From Rubrivivax sp. (lineage in GTDB: Bacteria; Pseudomonadota; Gammaproteobacteria; Burkholderiales; Burkholderiaceae_C): DNA of 64,000 nt. The position numbers and the translations under genes were made by a program. The number at the start of each line of letters is the position of its first letter. The stretch's first letter is position 1. Below are positions 29,922-39,375 of the stretch, in pieces. The notes below the pieces were generated by a model. That model made no database searches, was not told the origin of the DNA, and worked only from the letters and a program-made list of their open reading frames with translations. Location: positions 1 to 64,000 of the forward strand of contig JAJTDM010000048.1 of NCBI GenBank assembly GCA_021300575.1, written 5' to 3'.

Positions 29922-30869
29922 ATGCCGAGGCATGCCCTGAGGCGTGGCTTGCTAGGGCTGCTGCTCGGCTTGGCGGCGGTGGCGGGCCATGCCGGCGTGC
30001 TGCGCTACTGCGACGCCTTGCCAGACCTGGACGCGGCACAGCGCGACACCCTGTTGCGCGTGGCCGCTGTGGTTCGGCAGGAACTGCAGCGTTCAGACAC
30101 CCGCGTGGCGCTGGTGTCCCGCTCGGGTCTGGACCTGAGTCGCCTGGGCGTGCGCTATTCGCATGCCGGCATCGGCCTGGCCGACAGTCCGGCAGTGCCG
30201 TGGTCGGTGCGGCAGCTGTACTTCGATTGCGATGAAGGTCGCGCACGCCTGTTTGACCAGGGCCTGGCCGGTTTCGTGCTGGGCCAGCACGATGCGCGGT
30301 TGGGTTTCGTGTCCCTGGTGCTGCTGCCTGGGCGCGCCGCAGAGTCGCTGGCCCAAGCCGCCTTGGACGAGCGTCAGGCGCTGGCCCTGCTGGGCCCGCG
30401 CTACAGCGCCAATGCCTACGCCCGATCCACGCGCTACCAGAATTGCAACCAGTGGGTGGCCGAACTCATGGCCACGGCCTGGGGCGGCTGGAGCCCGCAA
30501 GCGCCCTTGCAGGGTGGGTCAGAGGGTGCGCCATCGCATGACACGCCCCGTGTGCGCGCGCAGCACTGGCTGCGCGAGGCCGGCTACCAGCCCAGCCGCC
30601 TGACCCTGCCTTCCAGCGCAGCCTTGCTGGCAGCACCTTTCGTGCCCTGGGTGCACCTGGACGACCATCCCGAGGCGCTGCTGCAGCAGCGTGTGATGGA
30701 GGTGAGCATGCCCGAGGCGCTGGAAGCCTTCATCCGGGCCCGCGAACCCGAGGCGCGCCGGATCGAGGTGTGCTACAGCGCCCGGCGCATCGTGTTGCGG
30801 CGCGGGTGGGCGCCGTTGTCGTCCACGTGTGAAGCCGAGGTCGGCGACGAGTCAACCGACCTGGATTGA
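29922..30869 (+). CDS. DUF2145 family secreted protein
   Basis: A 315-residue exported protein. The ATG at 29922 starts a signal peptide (RRGLLGLLLGLAAVAGHAG). The body has the DUF2145 features: VRYSHAGIGLAD, a Cys in the YFDCDEGRARLFDQG segment and the YARSTRYQNCNQWVAELMA stretch, where Cys and His in an NlpC/P60-like arrangement may be catalytic; that last point is inference. Starting instead at the TTG at 29835 would translate the upstream 9-bp repeats, which is less likely. Function unknown. Confidence 0.82.
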   Translation: MPRHALRRGLLGLLLGLAAVAGHAGVLRYCDALPDLDAAQRDTLLRVAAVVRQELQRSDTRVALVSRSGLDLSRLGVRYSHAGIGLADSPAVPWSVRQLYFDCDEGRARLFDQGLAGFVLGQHDARLGFVSLVLLPGRAAESLAQAALDERQALALLGPRYSANAYARSTRYQNCNQWVAELMATAWGGWSPQAPLQGGSEGAPSHDTPRVRAQHWLREAGYQPSRLTLPSSAALLAAPFVPWVHLDDHPEALLQQRVMEVSMPEALEAFIRAREPEARRIEVCYSARRIVLRRGWAPLSSTCEAEVGDESTDLD

Positions 30870-30877
30870 AGCGAGCT

Positions 30878-31954
30878 TCAGTTTCCCAACTGGTAGGCCT
30901 GACGGGCCAGGGGTTCCAGCCGGCGCACCTGTTCGGCCAGTTCCGCCTCGAAGGCGGCGGGTGTGCTGGTGCGCGGCACCATGCCGATGGCGATGAGGGG
31001 CAGCTGCATGTCCTGACGCCGCAGCGCCGATTCGACCTCCGCATGCAGTGAGCGCAGCGCGGCTGGCGGCAGTCCCGCCGGGGCGAACAGCGCGTACACA
31101 TTGACGGCCTCCAGGTCTCCGAAACCAGCTTCGGCCACGGTGGGCACCTGGGGCAGTTGCGGCAGGCGACGGCTGCTCGCGGTGGCCAGCGGCACCAGTT
31201 CCCCCGCCTGCACCAGGGGCAGCACCGAGCCGACATCGGCCGACATCATGGCCACCTCACCGCTGCGCACCGCCAGGGCGGCCGGAGCCCCGCCGCGGTA
31301 AGGCACCTCGACCAGGCGAATCCCGGAGGCCCGTTGCAAGGCCACGGCCGCCAGGTGTGTGAGCGCACCCGGGCTGGGGATGGCGATCGTCACCCCCTGG
31401 GGAGCCTGGCGGGCGCGCTGCACCAGATCGCCCAAGGACGTCATGCCTGCCGAGGGGTGCGCTACGAACAGTTGCGGCACGTCGGCCAGGGTCGTGACGG
31501 GCTGGAGGTCCCGTGCCGGGTCGAAGGGCAGCTTGGCCTGGAACGGCAGCACGGTGCGGCCACTGGTGCTGGCGATGAGCAGAGTGCAGCCGTCTGGTGA
31601 TGCCTTGGCCACGGCATCCCAGGCCGGAATCGTCATGCCGCCCGAGCGGTTCTCCACCACATGGGGCTGCCCGCGGCTGGCGGACAGGCGCTCGGCCAGA
31701 CCGCGCGCCAGCCGGTCCATCGGGCCGCCCGCGGCCACGGGCACGATGATGCGCACGGCGCTGCCAGGACAGGACTTGGGCGGCTGTGCCGCCGTGGTGA
31801 GGGGACTGGCCAGCAGGGCGACGGTGACCAGGGCCGTCACGGTGGATCTGCAGAGCGCCGCGACGGGGATTCTGGCGCTGGACCCGACAGGGGCCTCAAC
31901 AGTGGCGATCAGCGTACTCCGGCTGCGGGCTTGGATGTCCTTCATCCGCGGCAT
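30878..31954 (-). CDS. Bug-family tripartite tricarboxylate transporter receptor (TctC-like)
   Basis: A 358-residue periplasmic binding protein: signal segment (ALVTVALLASPLTTAAQ), then the family's VRIIVPVAAGGPMDRLARGLAERL, VVENRSGG and PQLFVAHPSAG motifs and the QVPTVAEAGFGDLEAVN block. Bug proteins are greatly expanded in Burkholderiales and bind carboxylates such as citrate, nicotinate or aspartate. No TctA/TctB membrane genes are adjacent, which is normal for orphan Bug genes. It converges on the DUF2145 gene. Confidence 0.88.
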   Translation of the reverse strand: MPRMKDIQARSRSTLIATVEAPVGSSARIPVAALCRSTVTALVTVALLASPLTTAAQPPKSCPGSAVRIIVPVAAGGPMDRLARGLAERLSASRGQPHVVENRSGGMTIPAWDAVAKASPDGCTLLIASTSGRTVLPFQAKLPFDPARDLQPVTTLADVPQLFVAHPSAGMTSLGDLVQRARQAPQGVTIAIPSPGALTHLAAVALQRASGIRLVEVPYRGGAPAALAVRSGEVAMMSADVGSVLPLVQAGELVPLATASSRRLPQLPQVPTVAEAGFGDLEAVNVYALFAPAGLPPAALRSLHAEVESALRRQDMQLPLIAIGMVPRTSTPAAFEAELAEQVRRLEPLARQAYQLGN

Positions 31955-32012
31955 CGTAACGTCGGGCCTCGCCAGGTGCCCCGGCCCAGGCAGAGGGACT
32001 TCGCCCCGTCCC

Positions 32013-32018
32013 TATGAT
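32013..32018 (+). promoter_or_regulatory. possible -10 box (TATGAT) giving a leaderless start
   Basis: TATGAT ends 7 nt before the ATG at 32026, the usual spacing from a -10 box to the transcription start. The -35 region is poor. No ribosome-binding site precedes the ATG. Confidence 0.35.
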
Positions 32019-32025
32019 GCGGCCC

Positions 32026-33405
32026 ATGGATTCCTTGTCGCAGTGGGCGCTGGGCGCCGCCGTCAGCGTGGCCGTGATGGGGCGCCGCACCGCCGTGTGG
32101 AAGGCGGCCCTGTGGGGCGGCGTGCTGGGCACCCTGCCGGACCTGGACGCGCTGCTCGACCACGGCGATCCGGTGCTGAACATGGTGCTGCACCGCGCCG
32201 AAACCCACGCCCTGTTCTGGCAGTCCCTGGCGGCGGTGCCTCTGGCCGCCGGCATCGCCTGGTGGATGCGCCGGGGTGGTTCCGCCGCAGGGGCGGCCGG
32301 CCAGCAGCCCGTCGGTGCCGGACCTGCGGCAGCGCTGCCTGCTGCCGCGTCCGCCGGACAAGGAGACTTCCCGCGGTGGCTCCTGACCGTGTGGCTGGTG
32401 CTGGTGACCCACGCGCTGCTGGATGCGATGACCGTCTACGGCACCCGCCTGGCCCTGCCGTTCTCCAGCCAGCCCTACGGCCTGGGCAGCATCTTCATCA
32501 TCGACCCGCTCTACACCTTGCCCTTGCTGATGGGCTTGTCGGCGGCACTGCTTCGCCGCAGCCCTGGCGCGGCGCGGTGGAACCTCGCGGGTCTGCTGCT
32601 GTCCACGGCCTACCTCGGCTGGTCGGCAGCAGCTCAGCATCATGTGGCCGGCCTGGTGCACGGCCAACTGGCTGCGCGCGGGGAGGCGGTGGCCACCGAT
32701 CGGGTGCTGGTCACCCCGACAGCGTTCAACACCGTGCTGTGGCGCATCGTGGTCATGCACTCCACCCATTACGAGGAAGGCTTCTATTCGCTGGCCGACC
32801 GCGGTCGCGCCGTGCGGTTCAACGCCTACCCGCTGGACCCCGACCTCCAACGCGATGTGCAGTCCTTGCCTGCCGTGCAGCATATCCAGGCGTTCAGCCG
32901 CGGGTTCTACCGTGTGGACGATCGCCAGGGCCTCGTGCGCATCACCGACCTGCGCATGGGCCAGGAGCCCGCCTACGTCTTCTCGTTCGGGGTGGCTCAG
33001 CGAGGCAGCGGGCTGCACGCCTTGGAGACCCCTACGTCGGTCGGTGGCCGGGCCGACATCGACATCGCGGCCGGTCTGCGCTGGCTTCGGGTCCGTGCCG
33101 CCGGTCAGGACCTGGACCCCCCAGGGTTGGGAGAGGGCGCACGCTTGCGCATGATGACTTGCGACGTGGCCTACCTGCCGCAGCGCAGTTCCTGGCAGCG
33201 TCGGGTCACCATCCGCTGGGAAGGAGAACTCTTCAAAGGCCTGGAGATCGACGGGCTGCGGCCGCATGCCGTGTCGGCGCAAGGCCCGCTCTTGGCCACC
33301 GCCCTCGACAACGAGCGCATCCAACTGGATCTCGCGTCCCTGGAGTGGACCAGCGATTTCCGGGGTCAGGCCACGGGGCGCGGGCGCTGCGAGTGGCTGA
33401 TCTGA
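32026..33405 (+). CDS. YdjM-like membrane-bound metal-dependent hydrolase (DUF457 family)
   Basis: A 459-residue protein with an N-terminal membrane region containing conserved metal-binding residues: LPDLDALLDHGDP and LHRAETHALFW, and later THALLDAMTVYG. These are the YdjM/DUF457 hallmarks; family function is poorly known (E. coli YdjM is an SOS-linked inner-membrane protein). The second half (residues about 230-459) is soluble and family-specific. The ATG at 32026 (MDSLSQWALGAAV) matches relatives better than the one at 32014. Confidence 0.82.
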   Translation: MDSLSQWALGAAVSVAVMGRRTAVWKAALWGGVLGTLPDLDALLDHGDPVLNMVLHRAETHALFWQSLAAVPLAAGIAWWMRRGGSAAGAAGQQPVGAGPAAALPAAASAGQGDFPRWLLTVWLVLVTHALLDAMTVYGTRLALPFSSQPYGLGSIFIIDPLYTLPLLMGLSAALLRRSPGAARWNLAGLLLSTAYLGWSAAAQHHVAGLVHGQLAARGEAVATDRVLVTPTAFNTVLWRIVVMHSTHYEEGFYSLADRGRAVRFNAYPLDPDLQRDVQSLPAVQHIQAFSRGFYRVDDRQGLVRITDLRMGQEPAYVFSFGVAQRGSGLHALETPTSVGGRADIDIAAGLRWLRVRAAGQDLDPPGLGEGARLRMMTCDVAYLPQRSSWQRRVTIRWEGELFKGLEIDGLRPHAVSAQGPLLATALDNERIQLDLASLEWTSDFRGQATGRGRCEWLI

Positions 33406-33430
33406 AGCTTGAAGGCTGACGGCCCTGCCG

Positions 33431-34972
33431 ATGAACTCGTTCGAGACCCTCACCGACCGTCTGCGCCGCGTGGCCCGGCAGCAGCCGCAGGCGCTGGCCC
33501 TCGGTGACGGGCAGTGGCTGCTGGATTACCAGACCTTGGACCGTCTGGTGGACCGCGTGGCCGCCGCCTTGCAGCGCGACGGCGTGCTGCAAGGCCAGGC
33601 CGTGGCCAGTTGTGCGGGCTCCGGCGTGCTGCAGGCCGTGTGCGGCCTGGGCACGCTGCGGGCGGCGGCGGTGCCGACCCCGATCGCGTCTTCGGTGACG
33701 CCGGCGCAGTTCAGCGCCATGGTCGCGGATTCAGGGGCGGCATTCATCTTCGTGGACGACCAGGCCTCGCCCTTGCTGGAAGCACTGCCGCCGGGCGTGC
33801 AGCCCATCGACCTGGGCGCAGCGGGCAGGGGGGCTGTGTTCGACGACTGGCTGGCCCCGGAGGGTGTCGAGCCGCAGCCCGTGGTCATCAGCCCGGCAGA
33901 CCCGTTCAACATCATCTACTCCTCGGGCACCACCGGCACCCCCAAGGGCATCGTGCAGCCGCACGCCATGCGCTATGCCCACATGCAGCGCGCCGCGCGT
34001 TACGCCATGGACGCGCAGTCGGTGCTTTTGCTGGCCACGCCGCTGTACTCCAACACCACGCTGGTGGCCTTCTACCCGGCGCTGGGCGCTGGCGCGCGCA
34101 TCCACCTGATGCCGAAGTTTGATGTCACCGGCTACCTGCGCGTGGCCGCCGAGTTGCGCGCCACCCACACCATGCTGGTGCCGGTGCAGTACCGGCGCCT
34201 GATGGCGCATCCCGGGTTCGATGCGCACGACCTGTCGGCCTTCCGCATGAAGCTGTGCACCAGCGCGCCCTTCGAGGCGGCGCTGAAGGCGCAGGTGCTG
34301 GCGCGCTGGCCAGGCGATCTGCTGGAGGTCTACGGCATGACCGAAGGGGGCGGCGCCTGCATGCTGGATGCTCGCGCGCACCCTGACAAGCTGCACACCG
34401 TGGGTCGACCTGCCCCTGGCCACGACCTCCGCCTCATCGACGAATCAGGCTGTGAGCTGCCGCCAGGCCCGCAGACCGTGGGCGAGGTCGTCGGACGCTC
34501 GCCCGGCATGATGAGCGGCTACCACGGGCGCCCGCAGCAGACGCGCGAGGCCGAGTGGTTCGATGCCGAAGGGCGGCGCTACATCCGCACGGGCGATGTG
34601 GGGCGCCTCGACGAGGATGGCTTCCTGGTGCTGATGGACCGCCGCAAGGACTTGATCATCAGCGGCGGCTTCAACCTGTACCCGAAGGACCTGGAGGCCG
34701 TGCTGCGCGAGCACCCCGCGGTGGAGGACGCGGCCGTGTTCGGCGCGCCCTCCGCCCGTTGGGGCGAGACGCCGGTGGCCTGCGTCGTGCTGCGTCCGGG
34801 CTCGGCAGTCGATCCCCTGGTGCTGCGCACCTGGGCCAACAGCCGCCTGGGCCGCACCCAGCGCCTGGCCGCCCTGATGGCGGTCGAAGAACTGCCGCGC
34901 AGCGCCATCGGCAAGGTGCTCAAGCGCGAGTTGCGCGAGCGCTGGCTCGGCGGCGGTCAGAGGGTCGAATAG
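33431..34972 (+). CDS. AMP-dependent acyl-CoA synthetase/ligase
   Basis: A 513-residue ANL-superfamily enzyme that activates a carboxylic acid as acyl-AMP and then the CoA thioester. Motifs: A3 loop YSSGTTGTPKG, A5 EVYGMTEGGG, A7 YIRTGDVGRLDEDG, A8 hinge RRKDLIISGGFNLYP and the catalytic Lys in IGKVLKREL. It starts 26 bp after the YdjM-like gene on the same strand. Acid substrate (aromatic or fatty) cannot be told from these motifs. Confidence 0.88.
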   Translation: MNSFETLTDRLRRVARQQPQALALGDGQWLLDYQTLDRLVDRVAAALQRDGVLQGQAVASCAGSGVLQAVCGLGTLRAAAVPTPIASSVTPAQFSAMVADSGAAFIFVDDQASPLLEALPPGVQPIDLGAAGRGAVFDDWLAPEGVEPQPVVISPADPFNIIYSSGTTGTPKGIVQPHAMRYAHMQRAARYAMDAQSVLLLATPLYSNTTLVAFYPALGAGARIHLMPKFDVTGYLRVAAELRATHTMLVPVQYRRLMAHPGFDAHDLSAFRMKLCTSAPFEAALKAQVLARWPGDLLEVYGMTEGGGACMLDARAHPDKLHTVGRPAPGHDLRLIDESGCELPPGPQTVGEVVGRSPGMMSGYHGRPQQTREAEWFDAEGRRYIRTGDVGRLDEDGFLVLMDRRKDLIISGGFNLYPKDLEAVLREHPAVEDAAVFGAPSARWGETPVACVVLRPGSAVDPLVLRTWANSRLGRTQRLAALMAVEELPRSAIGKVLKRELRERWLGGGQRVE

Positions 34973-35056
34973 GGGCGTTGAACGAGCGCCTGAGGGCGCC
35001 GCAGCCTGGCCCTGCGGCTGCGCCCAGGCTGCCAAGTGACAAAGCCAAGGACCGTG

Positions 35057-35695
35057 TCAGTTCTCTTCGGCCGGCAGCGTTGCGCGCATCGCCTGGGCCA
35101 GCCCGTCGCGGCCGCGCTCGGCCAGCGTGTCCGCCGCGTTGCGACGGTCCCGCAGTTCGCGGTTCTGGCTGAGCTTGGATTTGCCCACCAGCGCGGTGAC
35201 CTGGACCTCGATGCCCACGATGTTGCCCAGCATCATCTGGATGTAGTCGGGCGGGGCTTCGCCCATCTTCCACGGCCGGGGTTCGGCGGCGTCGTGCTCG
35301 CGCGTCAGGCGGGCAACCAGCGCGCGCACGTAGCGCTCGTCGTCATGGATGCTCAGGGTGCCGTGCGCATGCACCACCTCGTAGTTCCAGGTGGGCACCT
35401 GGCGGTGCGTCTCGTGCTTGCTGGGGTACCAGTTGGGCGAGATGTAGGCCTGCGCCCCACGGAAGATCACCAGGACTGGCGTGCCCGTGGGGCATCGTTG
35501 CCACAGCGGGTTGTTGCGGGCCACGTGGGCTTTCAGCGTCCCCAGCGGCCCGGTGTCGGGTTCGAACTCAAACGGGATGTGGTCGGCGTCCAGGCCCCCC
35601 TCTTCGCTGCGGACCAGCGTGCCCAGCGGATGCTCGCGCATGATGCGGTGCAGGACCTCGGGGCGGTTCTCGGCGAACTGGGGCGGGATGTACAT
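35057..35695 (-). CDS. PaiB-family FMN-binding protein
   Basis: A 212-residue protein with the PaiB N-terminus (MYIPPQFAENRPEVLHRIMREHPLGTLV) and the split-barrel flavin-binding segments (HIPFEFE, GTLKAHVARNNPLW, YISPNWYPSK, WNYEVVHAHG). PaiB was described as a negative regulator in Bacillus, but the fold is that of FMN-dependent oxidoreductases, so a redox role is possible. A tract of nine or more Gs sits just upstream of the start on the plus strand. Confidence 0.85.
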   Translation of the reverse strand: MYIPPQFAENRPEVLHRIMREHPLGTLVRSEEGGLDADHIPFEFEPDTGPLGTLKAHVARNNPLWQRCPTGTPVLVIFRGAQAYISPNWYPSKHETHRQVPTWNYEVVHAHGTLSIHDDERYVRALVARLTREHDAAEPRPWKMGEAPPDYIQMMLGNIVGIEVQVTALVGKSKLSQNRELRDRRNAADTLAERGRDGLAQAMRATLPAEEN

Positions 35696-35757
35696 GGGTC
35701 ACCTTCTGGGGGGGGGGAACGGCCATGAACTTTAAGCGTTAAGCCCAATGAGGGCTG

Positions 35758-36711
35758 TCAGGGCCGTTGGCGCAGCCGGTCGGCAAACTGGGCCAGCGCC
35801 ACGCCGGCCAGGGTGAGGGTGGCGCCCCCCAGCTTCACGGCGCTGAAGCGCTCACCGGTCGCCCACCAGGCCACCACGCCGGCCACCACCGGCATCAGGT
35901 ACTGCAAGGGGGCCGTGCGCGCCACGCCCCGACGCTCGTTGACCCAGCCCCAGACCAGCCAGCCGAGGAACGCCGACACCAGTGACGCCCACAGCAGCAG
36001 GCCCCAGTGCAGCGCCGTCATCGCCGCCCAGGGGGCCGCCCAGGCACTGGCGGCGCAGACCAGCACCACGGGTGGGCTGCCGGCGATGGTGGCGCAGGCC
36101 ATCACCGTCACGCCGCCATGGCGCTGGATGAGCGGCTTGGACATCACCGTGTAGTAGGAGAACAAGGCGGCCGCCAGCAGCATCATGAGGTCGCCGCCCG
36201 TGGCCGCCCACTGCTGGCCCAGCAGCTTGTCGGACAGAAAGACAAGGACGCCCACACAGGCCAGGCCCACGCCGGCAATCTGCGGCCAGCTCAGCCGCTC
36301 ATGCCCCGCCCAGTGCAGGATGAGCAGCGTGAAGATGGGCCCGCAGGCCAGGATCAGGGCACTGGAGAAGGCCGTGGACCAATGGATGCCGAACGTCACC
36401 ATGGTGACGTGCACGCTGTGGCCCAGAAAGCCCAGGAAGGCCATCTGCAGCAGGTCGGCCCGCGGCACGGACCGGACCGCCCGGAGTCCACCCTTGCTGA
36501 AGACCAGCAGCAATGCGGCGCACAAAGGCATCAGGAGATAGCGCGCAAAGAGAAAACCCGCTGGCGGCAACACCTGGAACAGAGTCTTCTGCACTGCAAA
36601 GTTCGCCCCCCAGATGCAGACGATCACCAGCCCCGCCGCCAGGGCCCAGGAACTGGACGGCGTGCCCGATGGGGGAAGTCCGGTGGGCTGAGGGTCGGCC
36701 GACGGGCTCAT
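35758..36711 (-). CDS. EamA-family (DMT superfamily) transporter
   Basis: A 317-residue inner-membrane protein with ten predicted helices in two EamA repeats (IVCIWGANFAVQKTLFQ, GPIFTLLILHWAGHERLSWPQ, TAPLQYLMPVVAGVVAWWATGERF). It is the last gene of the suhB-CoA-transferase-dioxygenase-crotonase operon, overlapping the crotonase gene by 4 bp, so it may export a product of that pathway or the sulfur released. That role is inference. Confidence 0.85.
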   Translation of the reverse strand: MSPSADPQPTGLPPSGTPSSSWALAAGLVIVCIWGANFAVQKTLFQVLPPAGFLFARYLLMPLCAALLLVFSKGGLRAVRSVPRADLLQMAFLGFLGHSVHVTMVTFGIHWSTAFSSALILACGPIFTLLILHWAGHERLSWPQIAGVGLACVGVLVFLSDKLLGQQWAATGGDLMMLLAAALFSYYTVMSKPLIQRHGGVTVMACATIAGSPPVVLVCAASAWAAPWAAMTALHWGLLLWASLVSAFLGWLVWGWVNERRGVARTAPLQYLMPVVAGVVAWWATGERFSAVKLGGATLTLAGVALAQFADRLRQRP

Positions 36712-37517
36712 TGCGCCCCGGGCTCCGCCGCCGGGCCTTCTGGCGCTGTTGCCTGCGCCGTCTGCGCCGCCTGCGCCGTCCGTGTCGTCGGTGGCGGTTT
36801 CGGCGATTCGACGTAGCGCCTGACCCGGGACACCAGCCCCGGTCGGGCGGCGGAGCGCACCAGGGCCGCCAGGTCAGCGTCGCGCAGGTCACCGCCCTCG
36901 GCTGCGCGGGTGGCGGTGCGCAGGGCGGCGCCCGTGGCGGCGTCCACCTTGGGTGCGTAGCCGCCGGGCTCTTCGGCATGGCTGGCCAAGCCGCAGGCCA
37001 GGGCTTGGGCCGTGTCCAGTTCGCCGCCCGAAGCCAGGAGGTCGCGGGCGGCGCCGCTGCCCAGGCGCAAGGCCAGGCGTCGGGTGCCGAGCACGATGCC
37101 GAACTGCGCGCCCGGAAACCGGAAGGTGGCCCCCGCCAGGGCCACACGCTGCTCGCAGGCGACGAACAGATCGGCGCCCGCACCCCAGGTGCGGCCCTGG
37201 GCTACGGCCACGGTGCACTTGGGGGCCTGCCAGACCGTGGTCAGCAGCGTCTCGATGCGCACCAGGCGCCACAGCAGTGCCGCGTCGCTGGCCTGGTCCA
37301 GGTCCGAGAGGTCCAGGCCGGTGCAGAAGTGCCGCCCCTGCCCGCGCAGCACCAGGGTGTGGACCGCGTCGTCTTCCAGGGCGGCGTTCACACCTTCCAG
37401 CAGGGCTTCCACCAATTCCGCCGACAGCGCGTTCCCGCGCTCCGCCCGATTCATCGTGAGCGTGGCCACGCCGTCGCGGCGTGTGCTGAGCAGTCCCAGG
37501 CGGGTGTCCTCGGCCAT
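36708..37517 (-). CDS. enoyl-CoA hydratase/isomerase (crotonase) family protein with altered catalytic residues
   Basis: A 269-residue crotonase-fold protein (FCTGLDLSDLDQ and GRTWGAGADLFVACE contribute the CoA-binding oxyanion loops). By eye the two glutamates of true hydratases are replaced: the GGGCE position reads GAGAD and the PE position reads PG. It is therefore probably not a standard hydratase. The C-terminal ~25 residues are low-complexity (TAQAAQTAQ), encoded by a 9-bp tandem repeat. It lies between the thiol dioxygenase and the exporter and presumably acts on the same CoA ester. Confidence 0.78.
   Translation of the reverse strand: MAEDTRLGLLSTRRDGVATLTMNRAERGNALSAELVEALLEGVNAALEDDAVHTLVLRGQGRHFCTGLDLSDLDQASDAALLWRLVRIETLLTTVWQAPKCTVAVAQGRTWGAGADLFVACEQRVALAGATFRFPGAQFGIVLGTRRLALRLGSGAARDLLASGGELDTAQALACGLASHAEEPGGYAPKVDAATGAALRTATRAAEGGDLRDADLAALVRSAARPGLVSRVRRYVESPKPPPTTRTAQAAQTAQATAPEGPAAEPGAQ
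36752..36787. repeat. 9-bp tandem repeat (CCTGCGCCG type, 4 copies) in the crotonase gene
   Basis: Units CCTGCGCCG, TCTGCGCCG, CCTGCGCCG, TCCGTGTCG encode the repeated Thr/Ala-Ala-Gln tripeptides near the C-terminus. The same unit, in a rotated register, recurs at 29258. Confidence 0.8.
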
Positions 37518-37534
37518 CGGGTTGCCTTGGTGGG

Positions 37535-38176
37535 TCAGCGGTTGACCGAACCGGCCGGCCGGGCCGCGCCAGCGGGGGGCTGTTGCGGGGCCTTGGACCG
37601 GTCCCAGAGATTGGGTACCGTGGCGCTGTCGTAGCCGGAGACGAATTCGACCACCTGGCTGGCGTCGTCCAGCCGGTGCCGACGCACGGCGCCGATGTTG
37701 GCGCCGTAGACATGGATGCTGACGGACGCCCCGTCGGTGCGTGCGCTGCTCACGCGGTGCCAGTCGCCCACTGTGGGCGACACCGCTTCGATATCGCCAG
37801 GCTGCATGACATGGCTGCGGCCGGTGGCCAGGGGCATTGCGCCGGTTGCATCAAGATGAAACTCGTCGCAGCGTTCGGCCCCGCGCAGCATCCCCACCAG
37901 GCCCCACACGGTGTGGTCGTGCACGGGGGTGCGGTGGCCGGGGCCCCAGACAAAGCTCACCACCGAGAAGCGTTCCAGCGGGTCGGCGTGCAGCAGGTAC
38001 TGCGCGTAGCGGTCCGGTCGCAGCACGGCGCACGCTTCGGGCAGCCAGCGGTCGTCGGCCAGCAGCGGCGCCAGCAGGGCCCGACCTTCGCGCAGCAGCA
38101 CCGGCTCGTCCTGGGTCTTCGACACCAGGTGCGTCATGGAAATCACGAAGTCGCGCAGCGGGCTGATGTCGGCCAT
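37535..38176 (-). CDS. cysteine dioxygenase-family thiol dioxygenase, probably 3-mercaptopropionate-type
   Basis: A 213-residue cupin. The iron-binding His-x-His lies in PVHDHTVWG with the third His in GDWHRV or SIHVYG. Features favour the bacterial 3-mercaptopropionate dioxygenase group over cysteine dioxygenase: Gln in RYAQYLL where the cysteine enzymes have Arg, and Gly instead of the Cys used for the Cys-Tyr crosslink (VWGLVGMLRG). Reaction: thiol plus O2 to the sulfinic acid. Followed 17 bp later by the crotonase gene and preceded by the CoA-transferase, which suits 3-mercaptopropionate to 3-sulfinopropionate to its CoA ester. Confidence 0.8.
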   Translation of the reverse strand: MADISPLRDFVISMTHLVSKTQDEPVLLREGRALLAPLLADDRWLPEACAVLRPDRYAQYLLHADPLERFSVVSFVWGPGHRTPVHDHTVWGLVGMLRGAERCDEFHLDATGAMPLATGRSHVMQPGDIEAVSPTVGDWHRVSSARTDGASVSIHVYGANIGAVRRHRLDDASQVVEFVSGYDSATVPNLWDRSKAPQQPPAGAARPAGSVNR

Positions 38177-38193
38177 GGTGTTGTCTGCGGAGG

Positions 38194-39375
38194 TCAGGCG
38201 CTAGCTTTCGGCTCGGCCAGGGGGCGGGCCCTCAGCGCCGGGCCGTGCTCGTCCAGGGCGGGGGGCCGTGTGTCCACGGCCACGACCTGCCCGTCCAGGC
38301 GTACCGGGCACCCCACGGTGCGCGTGAGAGTGCCACCCGGAAGCGCCTGCGGCTGCACGAGCTGCAGGTGGCGGGCCTGGACATCGGCCAGGGCTTCCTC
38401 ATAGCCGTTGAGGGGCGCGCAGGGCACCCCGGCGGCCTGGAAGGCCTGCAGCCAGTGATCTGCCGTCTCGCGCGCGAAGTGCGGGTCCAGCAGTTTCTTC
38501 AGCTCGGTCTGGTGCTGCGCCCGCAGCGATGGCGACGCAAAGCGGGCGTCCTGCAACAGCTCAGGCACCTCCACCACGGCGCACACCTGCTGCCACAGGC
38601 GGTTGTTGCCCGCGGCGATGACGAACCAGCCTTCACGTGCGGCGTAGGCCTGGTAGGGTGCGTTGCGCGGATGTGCCGATCCGAGCTTGCGCGGGTTGCG
38701 GCCGGTGCCGAAGAACTCGCTGGTCTGCAGGGCCGAGATGCCCAGCGTCGCGCCGAACATGGGCACATCGATGTGCCCCCCCGCGCCACCGGCCCGCACC
38801 CGGGCCAGCACTGCGGCGATGGTGAAGGCCGCGTACAGGCCCGAGGCGAAGTCGGCCAGCGGCACCCCGGCCTTGACGGGGGCCCCACCGGGTTCCCCGG
38901 TCACGCTCATCACGCCGGCCGCCGCCTGGATGGTGACGTCGAAGCCGCCCTCTGCGCCCCGCGGGCCGTCCTGCCCGAAGGCGGAGATGGAGCAGTACAC
39001 CAGCGACGGCTTGCGCAGCCCGAACCAGTCCCAGCCCAGCCCCAGGCGTTGCATCGCACCTGGGCGGCTGTTCTCCACCAGCACATCGGCCTGCAGGGCC
39101 AGGCGGCGCGCCATGTCCAGGCCATCGGGGTGCTTCAGGTCCAGTGCGATGGACTGCTTGCCCCGGTTCAGGCTGGCGAAGTTCTCGCTGTAGCCCGCCG
39201 ACAAGGGCGGCCAGGTGCGCATGGCGTCGCCCTCGGGGGGCTCGATCTTCACCACCTGCGCGCCGTAGTCGGCCAGCAGCATGCCCGTGAAGGGGCCGGA
39301 GGCGATCTGGCAGAACTCCACCACCTTCACGTCGGCCAACGGCCGGGTGTCCACCGCGTCAGAAGGGCGCGTCAT
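38194..39375 (-). CDS. CaiB/BaiF (class III) CoA-transferase
   Basis: A 393-residue family III CoA-transferase with [48 protein letters not shown] and the catalytic Asp in [11 protein letters not shown]. It transfers CoA between carboxylic acids through a mixed anhydride on that Asp. It overlaps suhB by 17 bp and precedes the thiol dioxygenase by 17 bp. A class III enzyme activates 3-sulfinopropionate in known thiodipropionate degraders, so that is a reasonable candidate substrate; the annotation itself is family level. Confidence 0.88.
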   Translation of the reverse strand: MTRPSDAVDTRPLADVKVVEFCQIASGPFTGMLLADYGAQVVKIEPPEGDAMRTWPPLSAGYSENFASLNRGKQSIALDLKHPDGLDMARRLALQADVLVENSRPGAMQRLGLGWDWFGLRKPSLVYCSISAFGQDGPRGAEGGFDVTIQAAAGVMSVTGEPGGAPVKAGVPLADFASGLYAAFTIAAVLARVRAGGAGGHIDVPMFGATLGISALQTSEFFGTGRNPRKLGSAHPRNAPYQAYAAREGWFVIAAGNNRLWQQVCAVVEVPELLQDARFASPSLRAQHQTELKKLLDPHFARETADHWLQAFQAAGVPCAPLNGYEEALADVQARHLQLVQPQALPGGTLTRTVGCPVRLDGQVVAVDTRPPALDEHGPALRARPLAEPKASA

